In this document: positions 1-9,671 of the stretch, piece by piece | Layout of the letters: the number at the start of each line of letters is the position of its first letter | How positions within the stretch are numbered: the first letter of the stretch is position 1 | Notes under the pieces: model-generated | What the model was told of the DNA's origin: nothing | Databases searched by the model: none | Seen by the model: the letters and a program-made list of their open reading frames with translations, nothing else | Source: Syncephalastrum monosporum B8922 | Lineage: Eukaryota > Mucoromycota > Mucoromycetes > Mucorales > Syncephalastraceae | Length of the DNA stretch: 64,000 nt | NCBI GenBank assembly: GCA_000697355.1 | Contig: JNEN01000782.1 | Span: 49,268 to 113,267 of the forward strand | Direction of reading: 5' to 3' | Translations under genes and position numbers: made by a program

Positions 1-414
1 TCCATCATGTACCTACACATCTCGTCTGCGCCCCATTTTGTTATCTTCTCGACACGTGTTCCTGGATGGTGCTGGGAGAACATGCCAAGCTGGCCCTTCA
101 CCATCTGTATTCTTGGCACGCAAGTTGTGGCACTCTTGTTCTCGGTATATGGTGTCTTTGGCGAGTCCCAGCACGTGGCTCCCTGCGGTTGGATCTGGGG
201 CGTGTCTGTCCTCGGTGTCTCGCTCGTATATTTCTTCTTTCTGGACGTCGTCAAGGTGCTTATGGTTCGCTACTGGAACTTTGAATGGATCGCAAAGGTA
301 TTCCCTACCCCTGCCAACCGCCGCAAGCTTGCTGAGCGACGTCGGCGCCGCACACAGTATGTGCCTGAAAACATGCGTGAGAAAGAAAAGGACGCCGCTG
401 CTTTCGAAGGGTGA
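1..414 (+). CDS. PMA1: Plasma-membrane H+-ATPase (P3A type), C-terminal part
   Basis: This is the last 137 codons of a proton-pumping P-type ATPase; the gene continues beyond the left edge. The enzyme couples ATP hydrolysis to H+ export and energises secondary transport. The reading frame is open from base 1, so the ATG at 7 is internal. It shows the last transmembrane hairpins (residues about 28-50 and 60-84), the family-typical 'IFSTR' followed by an aromatic/Pro stretch, and 'CGWIWG' before the final helix. The 'RYWNFEWIAKVF' juxtamembrane segment leads into a short basic and acidic tail (RRRRR, then REKEKD). The tail is much shorter than a plant R-domain. Identification rests on these C-terminal motifs only, because the DKTG phosphorylation site lies outside the window. 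The stop is TGA at 412-414. Confidence 0.85.
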   Translation, partial: SIMYLHISSAPHFVIFSTRVPGWCWENMPSWPFTICILGTQVVALLFSVYGVFGESQHVAPCGWIWGVSVLGVSLVYFFFLDVVKVLMVRYWNFEWIAKVFPTPANRRKLAERRRRRTQYVPENMREKEKDAAAFEG

Positions 415-894
415 ATGATAGAAAAAATTTCCTCCTCTTCTTCTGATCTGCATTCTTCCATATGCACAAAAAGTACAACAAAAAACTTCCCTTTGTCTCT
501 CTTCCCCTTTTTATTCTTTTGTTGTGAGTGGTAATGCTCGCAACGCGCACATACATAGAAATCAAACGATTGTTCTTAGACTACTACCTTTATTATGTGA
601 CGATTTGAAGATTGAGTCTCTTGACTTGTAGACGTATATGTATGAGGTTTTGTTAAATCGAGAAAGGACTTCTGGGTTCCTATGTGTATGTCATAGATAC
701 TTTCCATTAAATTTTGAGCGACTAGATATATATCATGGGTGCTCGTTCCGTCAAAGTATCGTAGGCAGATAATTCATCAAATGCACGTTCCGCAACCTAA
801 TGTAGGTGCAATGAACTACAAATGCTTAGGATGGCTATTACATAGACATATGGATAAATACATATATTATACATGAACTAGTTTCGAGCGTGGC
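415..894. other. Convergent 3' intergenic region
   Basis: AT-rich sequence between the H+-ATPase stop and the stop of the JEN1-like gene, which converge here. I see no credible ORF, RNA gene or repeat; it should hold the 3' UTRs and polyadenylation signals of both genes. Confidence 0.6.
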
Positions 895-3034
895 CTAAGA
901 TCCTTCTACTACTTTTTCAATCTGCTTGGTCTCTTTTCCGCTTTCAAGGCTACTGTCGTCGTCATCTTCATTCGGTTGTCTTTTCTGGTCTAATATGGTG
1001 GTGGTAATACCATCTTTTGTCGGCTCTCCAGAAGTCGACGGCTTTGTGCCTTCCTCCAATCTGATTTGACTAACTTCATCTGCTCCAATATAATGACCCT
1101 TGTCATCTTCTGTGAGGTTCTCCATAAAATTCTTGTTCTGCTCTTCATTTCCCACCAGCGCTAGGTGTTTCGAAAAAAAATCAGTAATTCTTATACAGAT
1201 ATGCCATACTTCATTTATCTTACTTGCGATTATGAGACAGCCAACCACAACACCAATAAAAATAGCCTGCGTTTTACCATAGTCTGCAATGGGTTTGCCA
1301 TTTTTCAATATCAAATCACCGTTGCCGTCGCGCAGTGGATATTTTTCGCCAATTGTGGCCTGGATCTGACTGCTGGCTGCGCTGATCAAGTTACCCAACT
1401 GGTAGGTTAAACCTGGCACCAAGCCACGAAAAGCTGGGGGCGACAGTTCGTTCAGATGGGCGGGCACGACACCGAAGCCACCTTGTACAAAGAATTGTAG
1501 AGCAAAAGCACCAAAGCGCAGTGAGTGGATGTTGGGAGCATAGATCCAGAGCGGGATGAAGGCGCCAATCAGAACACAGCTGACGACAATGCAGAACTTG
1601 CGACCAAGGTAGTTTGAATAGAAACCTATCAGGATGCCGCCAATAATGGCGCCTATGTTGTAGACGACGCTGGTCACTGTCATCTCGGCCGACGTGTACC
1701 CCAGCTGGGTCTGCAAAAACGTAGGATAGAGGTCTTGTGATCCATGAGCAAGAAAGCAAAAGAAGGCCATGAGGATCACCATGTAAATGATGCGTAGATA
1801 GTGGTTCCGCAGCATGATCCAGATATCCAGGATGAAGGAGCGATCCATGAGCTTGCGTGCTTCTTTGGTCTTTTCAAACGTGGCTGATTCAGGCACAAAA
1901 AATCGCATGAAGACGGCGAGCAGGGCAAAAACGGCGCCTGTCCAGTACACGATACGCCATGTGGAGCCTGTTGCTTGAACAGCAAAGTTGACAAGTGTGG
2001 CAAGCAAATATCCCAGAGCATAACCTAAAGACAAGTAAGAAAATGAACATGTACTGCTGTTAGTAAAACATATCTACCTTCTTGATATATGCCTGAGAAT
2101 AGGCCGCGTGCCTCGACGGGTAATGATTCCAAGGCCAGGCTAGCACCTAGACCCCATTCACCGCCCATGGCGATACCAAAGACTGCGCGCAAGCCAATAA
2201 AGGTCTACATAAAAACACAATATGACTCAAGAGTTAAACTCTGTCAAATTAAATAACAAAAAGACATACCTGGAGATTGGGTGCAAAGCCGCTTGCCATA
2301 TTAATAATTGAAAAAAGCAGGATATCCACCACAAGAGGCCATCGACGACCAAATCTGTCTGCAAGCAAACTATGTTATGCGCATATTAAATTGAATATGA
2401 ACATGTGAACTTCCTCTGTGTATGTCAGTCCAGGAACATACCCAAAGATCAGAGCTCCAATTGGTCTCAGCATCTATAATAGTAGTTATTTCAGTTACTA
2501 TGAGCCTATTTTAACCCAACCGTGCAGTATCCATGCAAGTTTACCAGTGTGGTGGTAATGGCGCCTGTAAAAAAGTGAGATTAAACTGCTTTAATAATTA
2601 TGCCGCCGGCATCGAAACTTACTCGTGACATCCGATGGTTCCACACCGAAATCTTTTGCTACACATGGACGACAAAACGTCAGCATAGACGTGGCTCTTT
2701 ATATATGGGATATATATACCAATACTGGAAACAGTGAGAGATACGCTGAAGAAATCGTATGCATCAAAAGTCCAACCGAGGAAGGCTACGTTTCATCCGA
2801 GATTCTCCCATTGTAAACGAGCCAAGACTTCATGCTTCTTTTTTTTTGCTTACCCGATACAAATGTTAGGCGTTGTTTGTTGTTGATCCCAATGAAAACC
2901 TTCCATGGATTGGGAGGCCGTTCGCCTGGTCTTGTCCAGATCGTCCTCAATGCCCGCTGCCATAGTGAGACAGTCTTGGCTTTTCTCGTGTCTTCGCTCG
3001 GAGTATGAGCGATCTGTAGTGATGAACAGACCAT
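895..3034 (-). CDS. JEN1: JEN1-like monocarboxylate/proton symporter (MFS)
   Basis: Predicted plasma-membrane permease for lactate, pyruvate or related carboxylates, of the major facilitator superfamily. Spliced, it gives a protein of about 565 residues. Exon 1 (3034-2854) encodes the cytosolic N-terminus, ending in 'KQRLTFVS'. Exons at 2785-2720, 2658-2623, 2564-2545, 2473-2442 and about 2370-2090 give helix 1 ('FLGWTFDAYDFF', 'AKDFGVEPSDVT'), the MFS loop motif 'LLADRFGRRWPL' and 'RAVFGIAMGGEWGLGASL'. The last exon carries the JEN signature 'AHGSQDLYPTFL' and a long acidic tail. All junctions are GT-AG and keep frame. The start is the only ATG before the conserved block; a 44-nt T tract lies just upstream. 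It is convergent with the H+-ATPase gene, whose proton gradient would drive this transporter. Substrate is inferred from the family. Confidence 0.88.
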
Positions 3035-3065
3035 TTTTTCTCGTAGTGTATACTGGTTTGATTAG

Positions 3066-3115
<50 letters not shown>

Positions 3116-3640
3116 ATTTCGTTATCTGTCGTTCTTACCAAGCTTTTATAGGCGTCTTTTGCACAATGGGAAAAAGCACATTTTTCCACAAGCAGATTTT
3201 TTAGTCTTCACTTTCGAATCGCACAAAGCGTACTTGTCTTTGTATAGGCATCGACACACAGAGCACGCATGCATATACACGTAGTGTGTATATAAATTTG
3301 TCTTGCAAGGCGTGTCCTCATCCGCTTACTAAGACCTGAATCCTAATAACTCCAGCGCTTATGGTCCAAGGTCTTACGTCTCCACAAATGGAGGAAATGT
3401 TCAAAAAGGGAGAGGTATTTCTTTTACCCAAAACGATACGTAATGAAATTATGCTGACTGGCCTCGGCGCTTCTGGGTTCCCACCCATCTTGGATATCGG
3501 GTTTTTATGTGGAAAAATGGAAAAGACGGAAATGCTATGAATAAACATATAACAGAAGAAGAGATAAAAGACAAAAGGTTATGTACATATGAAGATGCTG
3601 GATAGGAGATAAAAAGATAAAAGAAAAAGAAAGCAAAAAT
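3035..3640. other. Intergenic: JEN1-like promoter and transcription-factor 3' end
   Basis: This interval separates the start of the JEN1-like gene from the stop of the transcription factor; both are on the minus strand. It contains the uninterrupted T tract at 3069-3112. Small ORFs here do not resemble protein families. No RNA gene was recognised. Confidence 0.55.
3069..3112. repeat. Poly(T) tract of 44 bases
   Basis: An uninterrupted run of 44 T on the plus strand (A on the minus strand), about 35 bases upstream of the JEN1-like start codon. On the coding strand it is a long poly(dA) tract, a class known to exclude nucleosomes in fungal promoters. Its exact length may be a polymerase-slippage artefact. 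Confidence 0.9.
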
Positions 3641-5644
3641 TTAAGCAGGCTCCAGTTTGATATCAGATTTTTTGATATCAGAGTTCTCATCGAGGCGAAT
3701 ACGTTCGCGTAAAGAAGCCAACACGACACTGGCCTGGTGGTACAGCTGCTGCGGTGGCTTATTCTCATTGCTAATGGTGATCCAGCGCGGAAGTATGCGC
3801 TCCAGGTAAAGGATAGCTGAATCGGCAAAGACAGCGCGCGCTTGTTGAAGGATATAACGCGTCCGGACGAGGTTGATCTGGCATAACATGCGCACCTGAG
3901 GATCTTGACAGTTACCCTCGAGCATGTGGTAGACATGGGCAGTGGTGAGCGCACCATACACCGGGCTGTAGTGGCAACCGATCTCGTCTAGTGCTGCGAG
4001 GACCTCGAGTGCGCGGGTATACTGGCTGGCGGCGGACAAGCAGCCGACGACGCTGCGGAACTCGACGCCCTCGATGGTCATCTCGAGCCGAGCATCGAGA
4101 TCGGGCGAGGCCGCAGTGCCCTTTTTACTTTGCTGGGAAGAGAGGTAGAAGGGAGTGTTGGACTTGGTTGACTGGACGACGTGGTGGTATATATCGGCCA
4201 TGCAAGCTTCGCGGCTATCGCGCTCATGGTCGAGGGCGACCAGGTAGCGGCGGGGCAAAAAGGGGATAAAGGTTGCTATCAGCGTGTCCATGTGTATGGT
4301 TTGCAGCAGCAGCGACTCAATGTCGTTCTTTGTATACTGCCCGTTCTCTTCGAGATTGATCCGAAACGCATCGGGCGTGTTGAGATACGTGTCAAAGAGC
4401 ATCTCGTCCATGTTGGATTGCAGGGCCCGCCACGACTGGAGTACGAGATGGTAGGCCGAGCGGAAGAGGTCCATTTTGCGCAACATGACGATGCGGCAGT
4501 ACTGCCGAAAATATTCGACGCGTCGGGGTGCGCGCTCCTCGGCGAGTGGCCGTGGAAAATCGACCTGCCACTCGGTGACCTCGATGCGACCTGGTTTGCC
4601 CGCCGTATTCCATTCCGCAAACGCGTCGGCGCAAAGGATCATCCAGGCCAGCCGGCGCGCGGTCTCTTTGCTATGCTCGTCCTCGTCACTGTAACGTGAT
4701 GCGGGTGAGTCGATCAGATGCAGATCCATGGCCAGGGCCATGCGCACCGCAGTGGAAAGCAGGGGGGATCGTGTCCGTGCTGGGGAGAAAAGATCGACGT
4801 GTCCACGCGGGTAGAGCGAAAGCATAAGAAGGGACTGGACGACGTAGAGATGATGGACGTCAAAGAGGTCTTGAAGCAAGGATTTGGCGTGGGTGTGGTA
4901 GGCGTGCATCAGACCAGCAGCAACGCTGGGATGGCCGCGCTTGTGGACGGTGACATGGCGTATCATGACTGCACAGATGCTGAGGAGCAAGAGAGACTCA
5001 ATGGGATAGTCCTTGAAGGCATTCGCGTTGGAAAGAACTTTGTCTGTGTCGGCGAGCAGGCGCGGGATATGGACATAGAAGGCCCCATCGCACATGATGA
5101 ACGCCTGGACACACTGCCGCATGAGTTGCATCGAGTTGAATTGGCGAAAGATATCGGCGCGTGGCAGCGGAAACGCGGACGAGAGGTACAGCGCGGCTGC
5201 AACCGAGTCCAGGAAACCGGCCATGCAGTACCGGTCCATGTCGTTTATGTCGTGAGCCTTCCTAAACGAGGGTGGGCACGGCTGTATGTTGACACGCAGC
5301 TGCTCCAAGACCTGCTCTAGGCTGGATATCGTCTGGATATTGCTGTCGAGCGTGATTGTGCCTGGCGAGAGGTGGAGCTCCCACACGAGATCGTCGTCTT
5401 CTGGCAAGGCAGGCGCTTCGGTTTTTGCTTTGGCATCGTCTTCGGTCCGTACGGCCATAGTGGCCCGCATCAGAATCTGAAGCGCCTCTTGCAAGAAGTG
5501 GTGTACCGTTTTGTCGTCTTGCGTCTTTGCAAAGGTGGAAGGCAGGGACGCCCGATCGTGTGCAATCATGGGATGGGTCGATTTGTACTGGGGTGGGCAG
5601 TGCGCTCGCCAAGGATTGAGTAAAGAAGGAAAGCCCACCGGCAT
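3641..5644 (-). CDS. Fungal-specific transcription factor domain protein lacking Zn2Cys6
   Basis: A single-exon gene of 667 codons. The central region (residues about 130-390) looks like the fungal transcription factor 'middle homology' domain (PF04082 type). Helical segments include 'FLDSVAAALYLSSAFPLPRA' and the family hallmark 'RRLAWMILCADAFAEWNTAG' near residue 330, followed by 'EVTEWQVDFPRP'. Such proteins normally begin with a Zn2Cys6 binuclear cluster. None is present in this ORF, and the 266 bases upstream contain no cysteine-rich coding stretch. The ATG at 5644 is therefore probably the true start, and the protein may act without its own DNA-binding domain or through a partner. The C-terminus is charged (DENSDIKKSDIKLEPA). 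The target pathway cannot be inferred. Confidence 0.72.
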   Translation of the reverse strand: MPVGFPSLLNPWRAHCPPQYKSTHPMIAHDRASLPSTFAKTQDDKTVHHFLQEALQILMRATMAVRTEDDAKAKTEAPALPEDDDLVWELHLSPGTITLDSNIQTISSLEQVLEQLRVNIQPCPPSFRKAHDINDMDRYCMAGFLDSVAAALYLSSAFPLPRADIFRQFNSMQLMRQCVQAFIMCDGAFYVHIPRLLADTDKVLSNANAFKDYPIESLLLLSICAVMIRHVTVHKRGHPSVAAGLMHAYHTHAKSLLQDLFDVHHLYVVQSLLMLSLYPRGHVDLFSPARTRSPLLSTAVRMALAMDLHLIDSPASRYSDEDEHSKETARRLAWMILCADAFAEWNTAGKPGRIEVTEWQVDFPRPLAEERAPRRVEYFRQYCRIVMLRKMDLFRSAYHLVLQSWRALQSNMDEMLFDTYLNTPDAFRINLEENGQYTKNDIESLLLQTIHMDTLIATFIPFLPRRYLVALDHERDSREACMADIYHHVVQSTKSNTPFYLSSQQSKKGTAASPDLDARLEMTIEGVEFRSVVGCLSAASQYTRALEVLAALDEIGCHYSPVYGALTTAHVYHMLEGNCQDPQVRMLCQINLVRTRYILQQARAVFADSAILYLERILPRWITISNENKPPQQLYHQASVVLASLRERIRLDENSDIKKSDIKLEPA

Positions 5645-5910
5645 TCACGCAAAAATCCGCAATACGAGGGAAAAAAAAAAAAAAAAGAAAAAATCCAAAA
5701 ATCCAAAAATCTAAAATCAGTCCTGGTTACTTTTTTTTTCTGCCAATGCGAGCACATAAACAGGTCAAAGTAAAACAGAAAAGAAAAGGAAAGATAAAAA
5801 ACAAGGTATTATATAATGTTTAAAGATAAGGTAAACGGAAAAGAGAGAACGAATGAATGTATGCGCCAAGAAAAGAATATATACACATGCAATGGGATGA
5901 AAAAGAGTGC

Positions 5911-6309
5911 TTAAGAGGGAAGATGAGGTGCAGAATGGGATCGTGTTCGCGAGGGGTCGTATGGAGTGATAGCGTCGGTGTAGGCCGGCGGTGGTTCATG
6001 GTGCTGGGTGGATGACGAGGAGGTAGAGGAAGAGGGCTGGTGAACCGTTCCGCTGGGTCGGGTGCCGCTCTGCTGGGCTGGGCAAGGTGTCATCTCCCTT
6101 TCCAATGCAACTGGATGTGCGATGGTGTGGCTGCCACAACTGGCCAAGGGCGGCGCGCCCGTTTCCTTTTCCGTAATGACCTGGATGGGAGGCGCAGACG
6201 GCTGCACATAATCGTGAGGACAAATATTGTGGTTGGTGTGGATCTGTGGCTGATCACTTCCCCTGACCGAACCACAGGGACTTGCTCTATCACTATAAGT
6301 AGCATGGCT
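5911..6309 (-). other. In-frame open extension downstream of the CSC1-like stop, with PPxY motif
   Basis: Directly after the TGA stop (6310-6312) of the CSC1-like gene the same frame stays open for 132 codons, to a TAA at 5911-5913. The translation is Pro/Ser/Thr-rich and plausible as a disordered cytosolic tail: 'DYVQPSAPPIQVITEKE', 'STSSSSTQHHEPPPAYTDAI', 'TRSHSAPHLPS'. It contains a PPAY motif of the kind bound by Nedd4/Rsp5 WW domains. A possible 78-nt intron (6370 down to 6293, GTATCA...TTATAG, branch-like CTGAA) would remove the stop and join the upstream frame to this tail. Stop readthrough is the alternative. Whether it is translated is unknown. Confidence 0.5.
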
Positions 6310-9035
6310 TCAGCAACAACAACAACATGGATGATCGTCGCCCTCTGCCTTGCCCCAGATACTGTGATACTCCGAAACCGTCAGGAACGTCAATGACCGG
6401 CCGTCGGCATGGTTACGAAGAGACACCTGGCTGTTATAATGCGGGTTGAGCGGGTGCACCGCGCCCTGATCGTCGTAAGAAAACTCGGCGACATCCTGAT
6501 CGTGCTGTTGCTCGTAGTCGGGGTACACTTGTGAGAGCAGGTGCTTGATTTTCTCATCAATGACCGGTAACATGTGCACATAGTTCAATGCAGGGTCACG
6601 AAACTGATCGGCTAGCCGCGGCGTAATATCCCTGTTGCATGTCCCCTTCTTTTTGACAGCCGACTCCACGCAGAACACCGGGTGTGTGACGTGGAGGAGA
6701 TTACCAAGGCGAGCCAGGCGGCGGCGGGACAAATACCAAAAGACGAGGCTGATCACGGGCAGTGGCGCAAGCATGCCGGCTTGTGCGAAGCCTCCTTTCA
6801 TGACAAGCAGCGTAATTGTCACGACCTGGAACAGCATGCAGGCGACCACCATCATTTCAAAGAGCGAGGGCCATATCCTGCCGCCGCTCTCGGTCTTTGT
6901 CACGTATATGTACATTAACATGTACTTGTATACATAGTACACCGGTACAAAGTAGAACAGTGCAAACGGCAGCACGATCGGGCTCGTTGTCGAGTACGTC
7001 ACCGCAATCGTAAAGAAGAAGAGGACGATATTGTAATTTTGGGCGTAATCGAAATGGGGCGTCGACGCGAGCGTCCGGAGGCGGCGTGGACTCAGACGCG
7101 AAAGACGCTTGCGCAGGCTGATTAACACGAGGGGTAGCATTTGCGTGAATTCGAGCGAGACACCAAAGGCTTTGATGCAAATAAGGTTGACCCAAAAGTT
7201 GGACGTATCGGATATGTTCCGTGCGATGTGACCCGTGATATTTGAAATATGCTCGTCGCTCAGCACGCCGTCCACAACAAGCTGGTGGAGCTGGCCGTAC
7301 AGTCCAATGATAGATGTAAACGCTGTGAAAAAGATGACGTGGTTCAGGAGAAAAAAGATAAACAGCATCTGGAGCACTTTCTGATCCCGCATTGTGCGTG
7401 TGAAGCAACCCTGGAACCGGGCCAGGCGGCGGAGGAGCGGTGGCAGGACAAAAAAGAAGAGAACCATGATCAAGGGTGATATATACGCTTGCAAGATGCC
7501 AACGATCATCCAGTGATCATGAAGGGTGGTATGTGAGTCTGGAAATAACCGTAAAAAGTCGTCCGCCTCGGATGCGAATGATAGCACCGCGACTGAACAA
7601 GGTCCAAAAAAAAAGTGCAAGTCGGATGTGTGAGTTAGGCTCGTTAGATCCCCGCATTTTTGCCCCGCCTCTAATGTAAAAGAAAGTTGACTGCCGTGCT
7701 TACCAGGAACAAGCCAAGCAAACATAAGCGAGGTAAAAAGCCCGCGGCCGAACCAGCGCCGCATAGTGCGCAACTTTTTATCGACTGCGAGATTCGACCA
7801 GATAATGTCCTTGAGAGGCGGCGAAATGCGCACCTGCGTGTCTGAATGGGTTTGTTTCAGCTCGGTTGCCAGGACACGCGCAGCATCATGGGCGCAGTCC
7901 ACACAGTCAAACAAAGCCCAGCCATAATCGGCAAGTGTCGCCTTCTCGCTGCGTCGCTCAATCCTGCTGCGTAGGTCGCTGACTTGGGTCGAGTAATAAT
8001 CAATGGCATCGACCGGCTTGCCATTGACGGTGGTGGTAGGTCGTGCGGAAGCGGGCTGGCCATCATATAGATACTGAGCAAGCACGTCTTCGAGGAGATG
8101 CACGGCTTTTTCGTAACGCTGCGTCAGTTTCACCATCCTCGGATTCTCCCGAGCCAGTTGAGCGTCAAGAGCAGAGCGCACATTATGCGCGACAAGCCAG
8201 TCTTGGAAAGTATTGTCGGTTTTGGCGTCGGAACGGTCAAGATCGGATACAAAGATGGTTTGAGACGACAGGCGGTAAGCGGGCGAGCGAAAGAATCGGG
8301 TGCGTATTTCCAGGTATTCATGCGAGAACTGGTGGAGACGAAAACCAATGACGAAACAAAATAAATATGTGGCAAGAGTGACAGACCAGTACCACCGGAC
8401 GTCGGTGGATGCACTGTCGCTCCGCAGGTAGTTGACGTCGGATATCGATAGGAAACCGAGATCGAAGGGCGCAGGCGGCCAGTCGCTGTTGTGTCACAAT
8501 GTATTAAAATCTTACGTTGATTGCAGTTCCAGTTTTTTTTTTTTCAAGTCAAGGAATAACATGTACCCTGTGAACCGAGTGGCTGTGATATTGATAGGAA
8601 TGAGGACGCAGACCCCGAGGAAGGTCATGAAACAGAGGATATTGCGTAGGAGGCGGATAAATTTAAGGAACAGGACTGCGTCAAAGCCAATGCGTTCGAT
8701 GAGTGCGTCGTCGGATACGGTAACAACATGCTGCATCCAATACCGCCACCCTCTATTGTTACATATTTGTATATGTACGCACATGGATATGTAAATATAT
8801 GTATATAACGTGTGCATTATGAGTGGCGTGTCTCATCACTGATGGAAATATGAAAGCTTTACCGAGCCGCCTTGGGCCTGACAAGGGAGTGCCGAGGTCG
8901 CAACCAACTGGCGAAAATAAGGACGATGAGAGATATCACTACATTGATAGCGATTTGAATGGCCAATGACTGCAAAGAGAGCTCGGCATCTTTCCTCGCC
9001 TGGCTTCTCAGCGCATCATGCAACGCTGACTCCAT
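6310..9035 (-). CDS. CSC1/OSCA-like osmosensitive cation channel (DUF221 family)
   Basis: Multi-pass membrane protein of the CSC1/OSCA/TMEM63 family, known as hyperosmolality- or stretch-gated cation channels. Exon 1 begins at the ATG at 9035 and encodes an extracellular N-terminus plus TM0 ('IAINVVISLIVLIFASWLRP'). Exon 2 (about 8760-8520) gives 'LIERIGFDAVLFLKFIRLL' and 'LIPINITATRF'. Exon 3 carries TM2 and the cytosolic RNA-binding-like domain: 'TIFVSDL', then 'ADYGWALFDCVDCAHDAARV' and 'ISPPLKDIIWSNLAVDKKLR'. An intron (about 7700-7590) splits 'AWLVP' from 'VAVLSFASEADDF'. The remaining exon encodes the channel helices, for example 'FFLLNHVIFFTAFTSIIGLY' and 'IVLPFALFYFVPVYYVYKYM'. The annotated stop follows five consecutive Cys codons; an alternative C-terminus is described separately. 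The gene is tandem with the transcription factor downstream. Confidence 0.87.
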
Positions 9036-9671
9036 CAGGACGTGGAAGGAAGAGAAAGCGGAAAAGAGGACTGCGAGAAAACCGAGGAAAGAGAGGAAAA
9101 AAAAAAAAGACCCGCGCCGGATGAATGTCTGTGTGTGTCACTTCCCGTTTACCAGAGCGCTTGCTGGGTTACACGTCGATTCACACACTCGCCACATCTG
9201 ACTTTTTCTTCAGGTATCGAAGCAAGCATTACACAAGAAGCAAAATGGAATATCAGCGGAAAGTCACTTGGTTATTTTTTTTATTTACTTGGTACATGTA
9301 AGTAGGTCCACTATCTTGGATTGTTTTTAGGTTTTTACATACACTAGAAATGAAATGCAAAAAAAAAAAAACATTCATTGACGGGGTTCCCCTTACAGGA
9401 TTATGTCATCTGACATTAAATTTCATCGGGGCCGCCTCGTACGACGATTTTAATAACAATAACCCGTCAATGACTGTAGTATGCTTATGTATGCGAATGA
9501 TGTGTTTTTTGCCGTTTTCTCATTTAGGAATGTATATGCAAGTTAAGAAAGGGAGAAAGAGAGAGAAAGAGACACAGTGGTAATGGACTTGGTGAATGAG
9601 GAAGGGTAACCTGGCGGTGGTATGTGGCTTGAGGAGAAGTAAAAAGCGAGACAAGAAGCCACGGGACTCGT
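9036..9671. other. Intergenic: channel promoter and kinase 3' end
   Basis: Contains the upstream region of the CSC1-like gene and the 3' flank of the kinase gene; both are on the minus strand. A-rich runs lie near 9100 and 9360. No credible coding or RNA feature was seen. Confidence 0.55.

Noticed and set aside
2947..3204. ORFs encoding poly-Lys or poly-Phe around 3070-3112
   Set aside because: They are translations of the poly(T) tract.
4181..5320. Plus-strand ORFs of 172 and 200 codons opposite the transcription factor
   Set aside because: Antisense shadows of a GC-rich single-exon gene.
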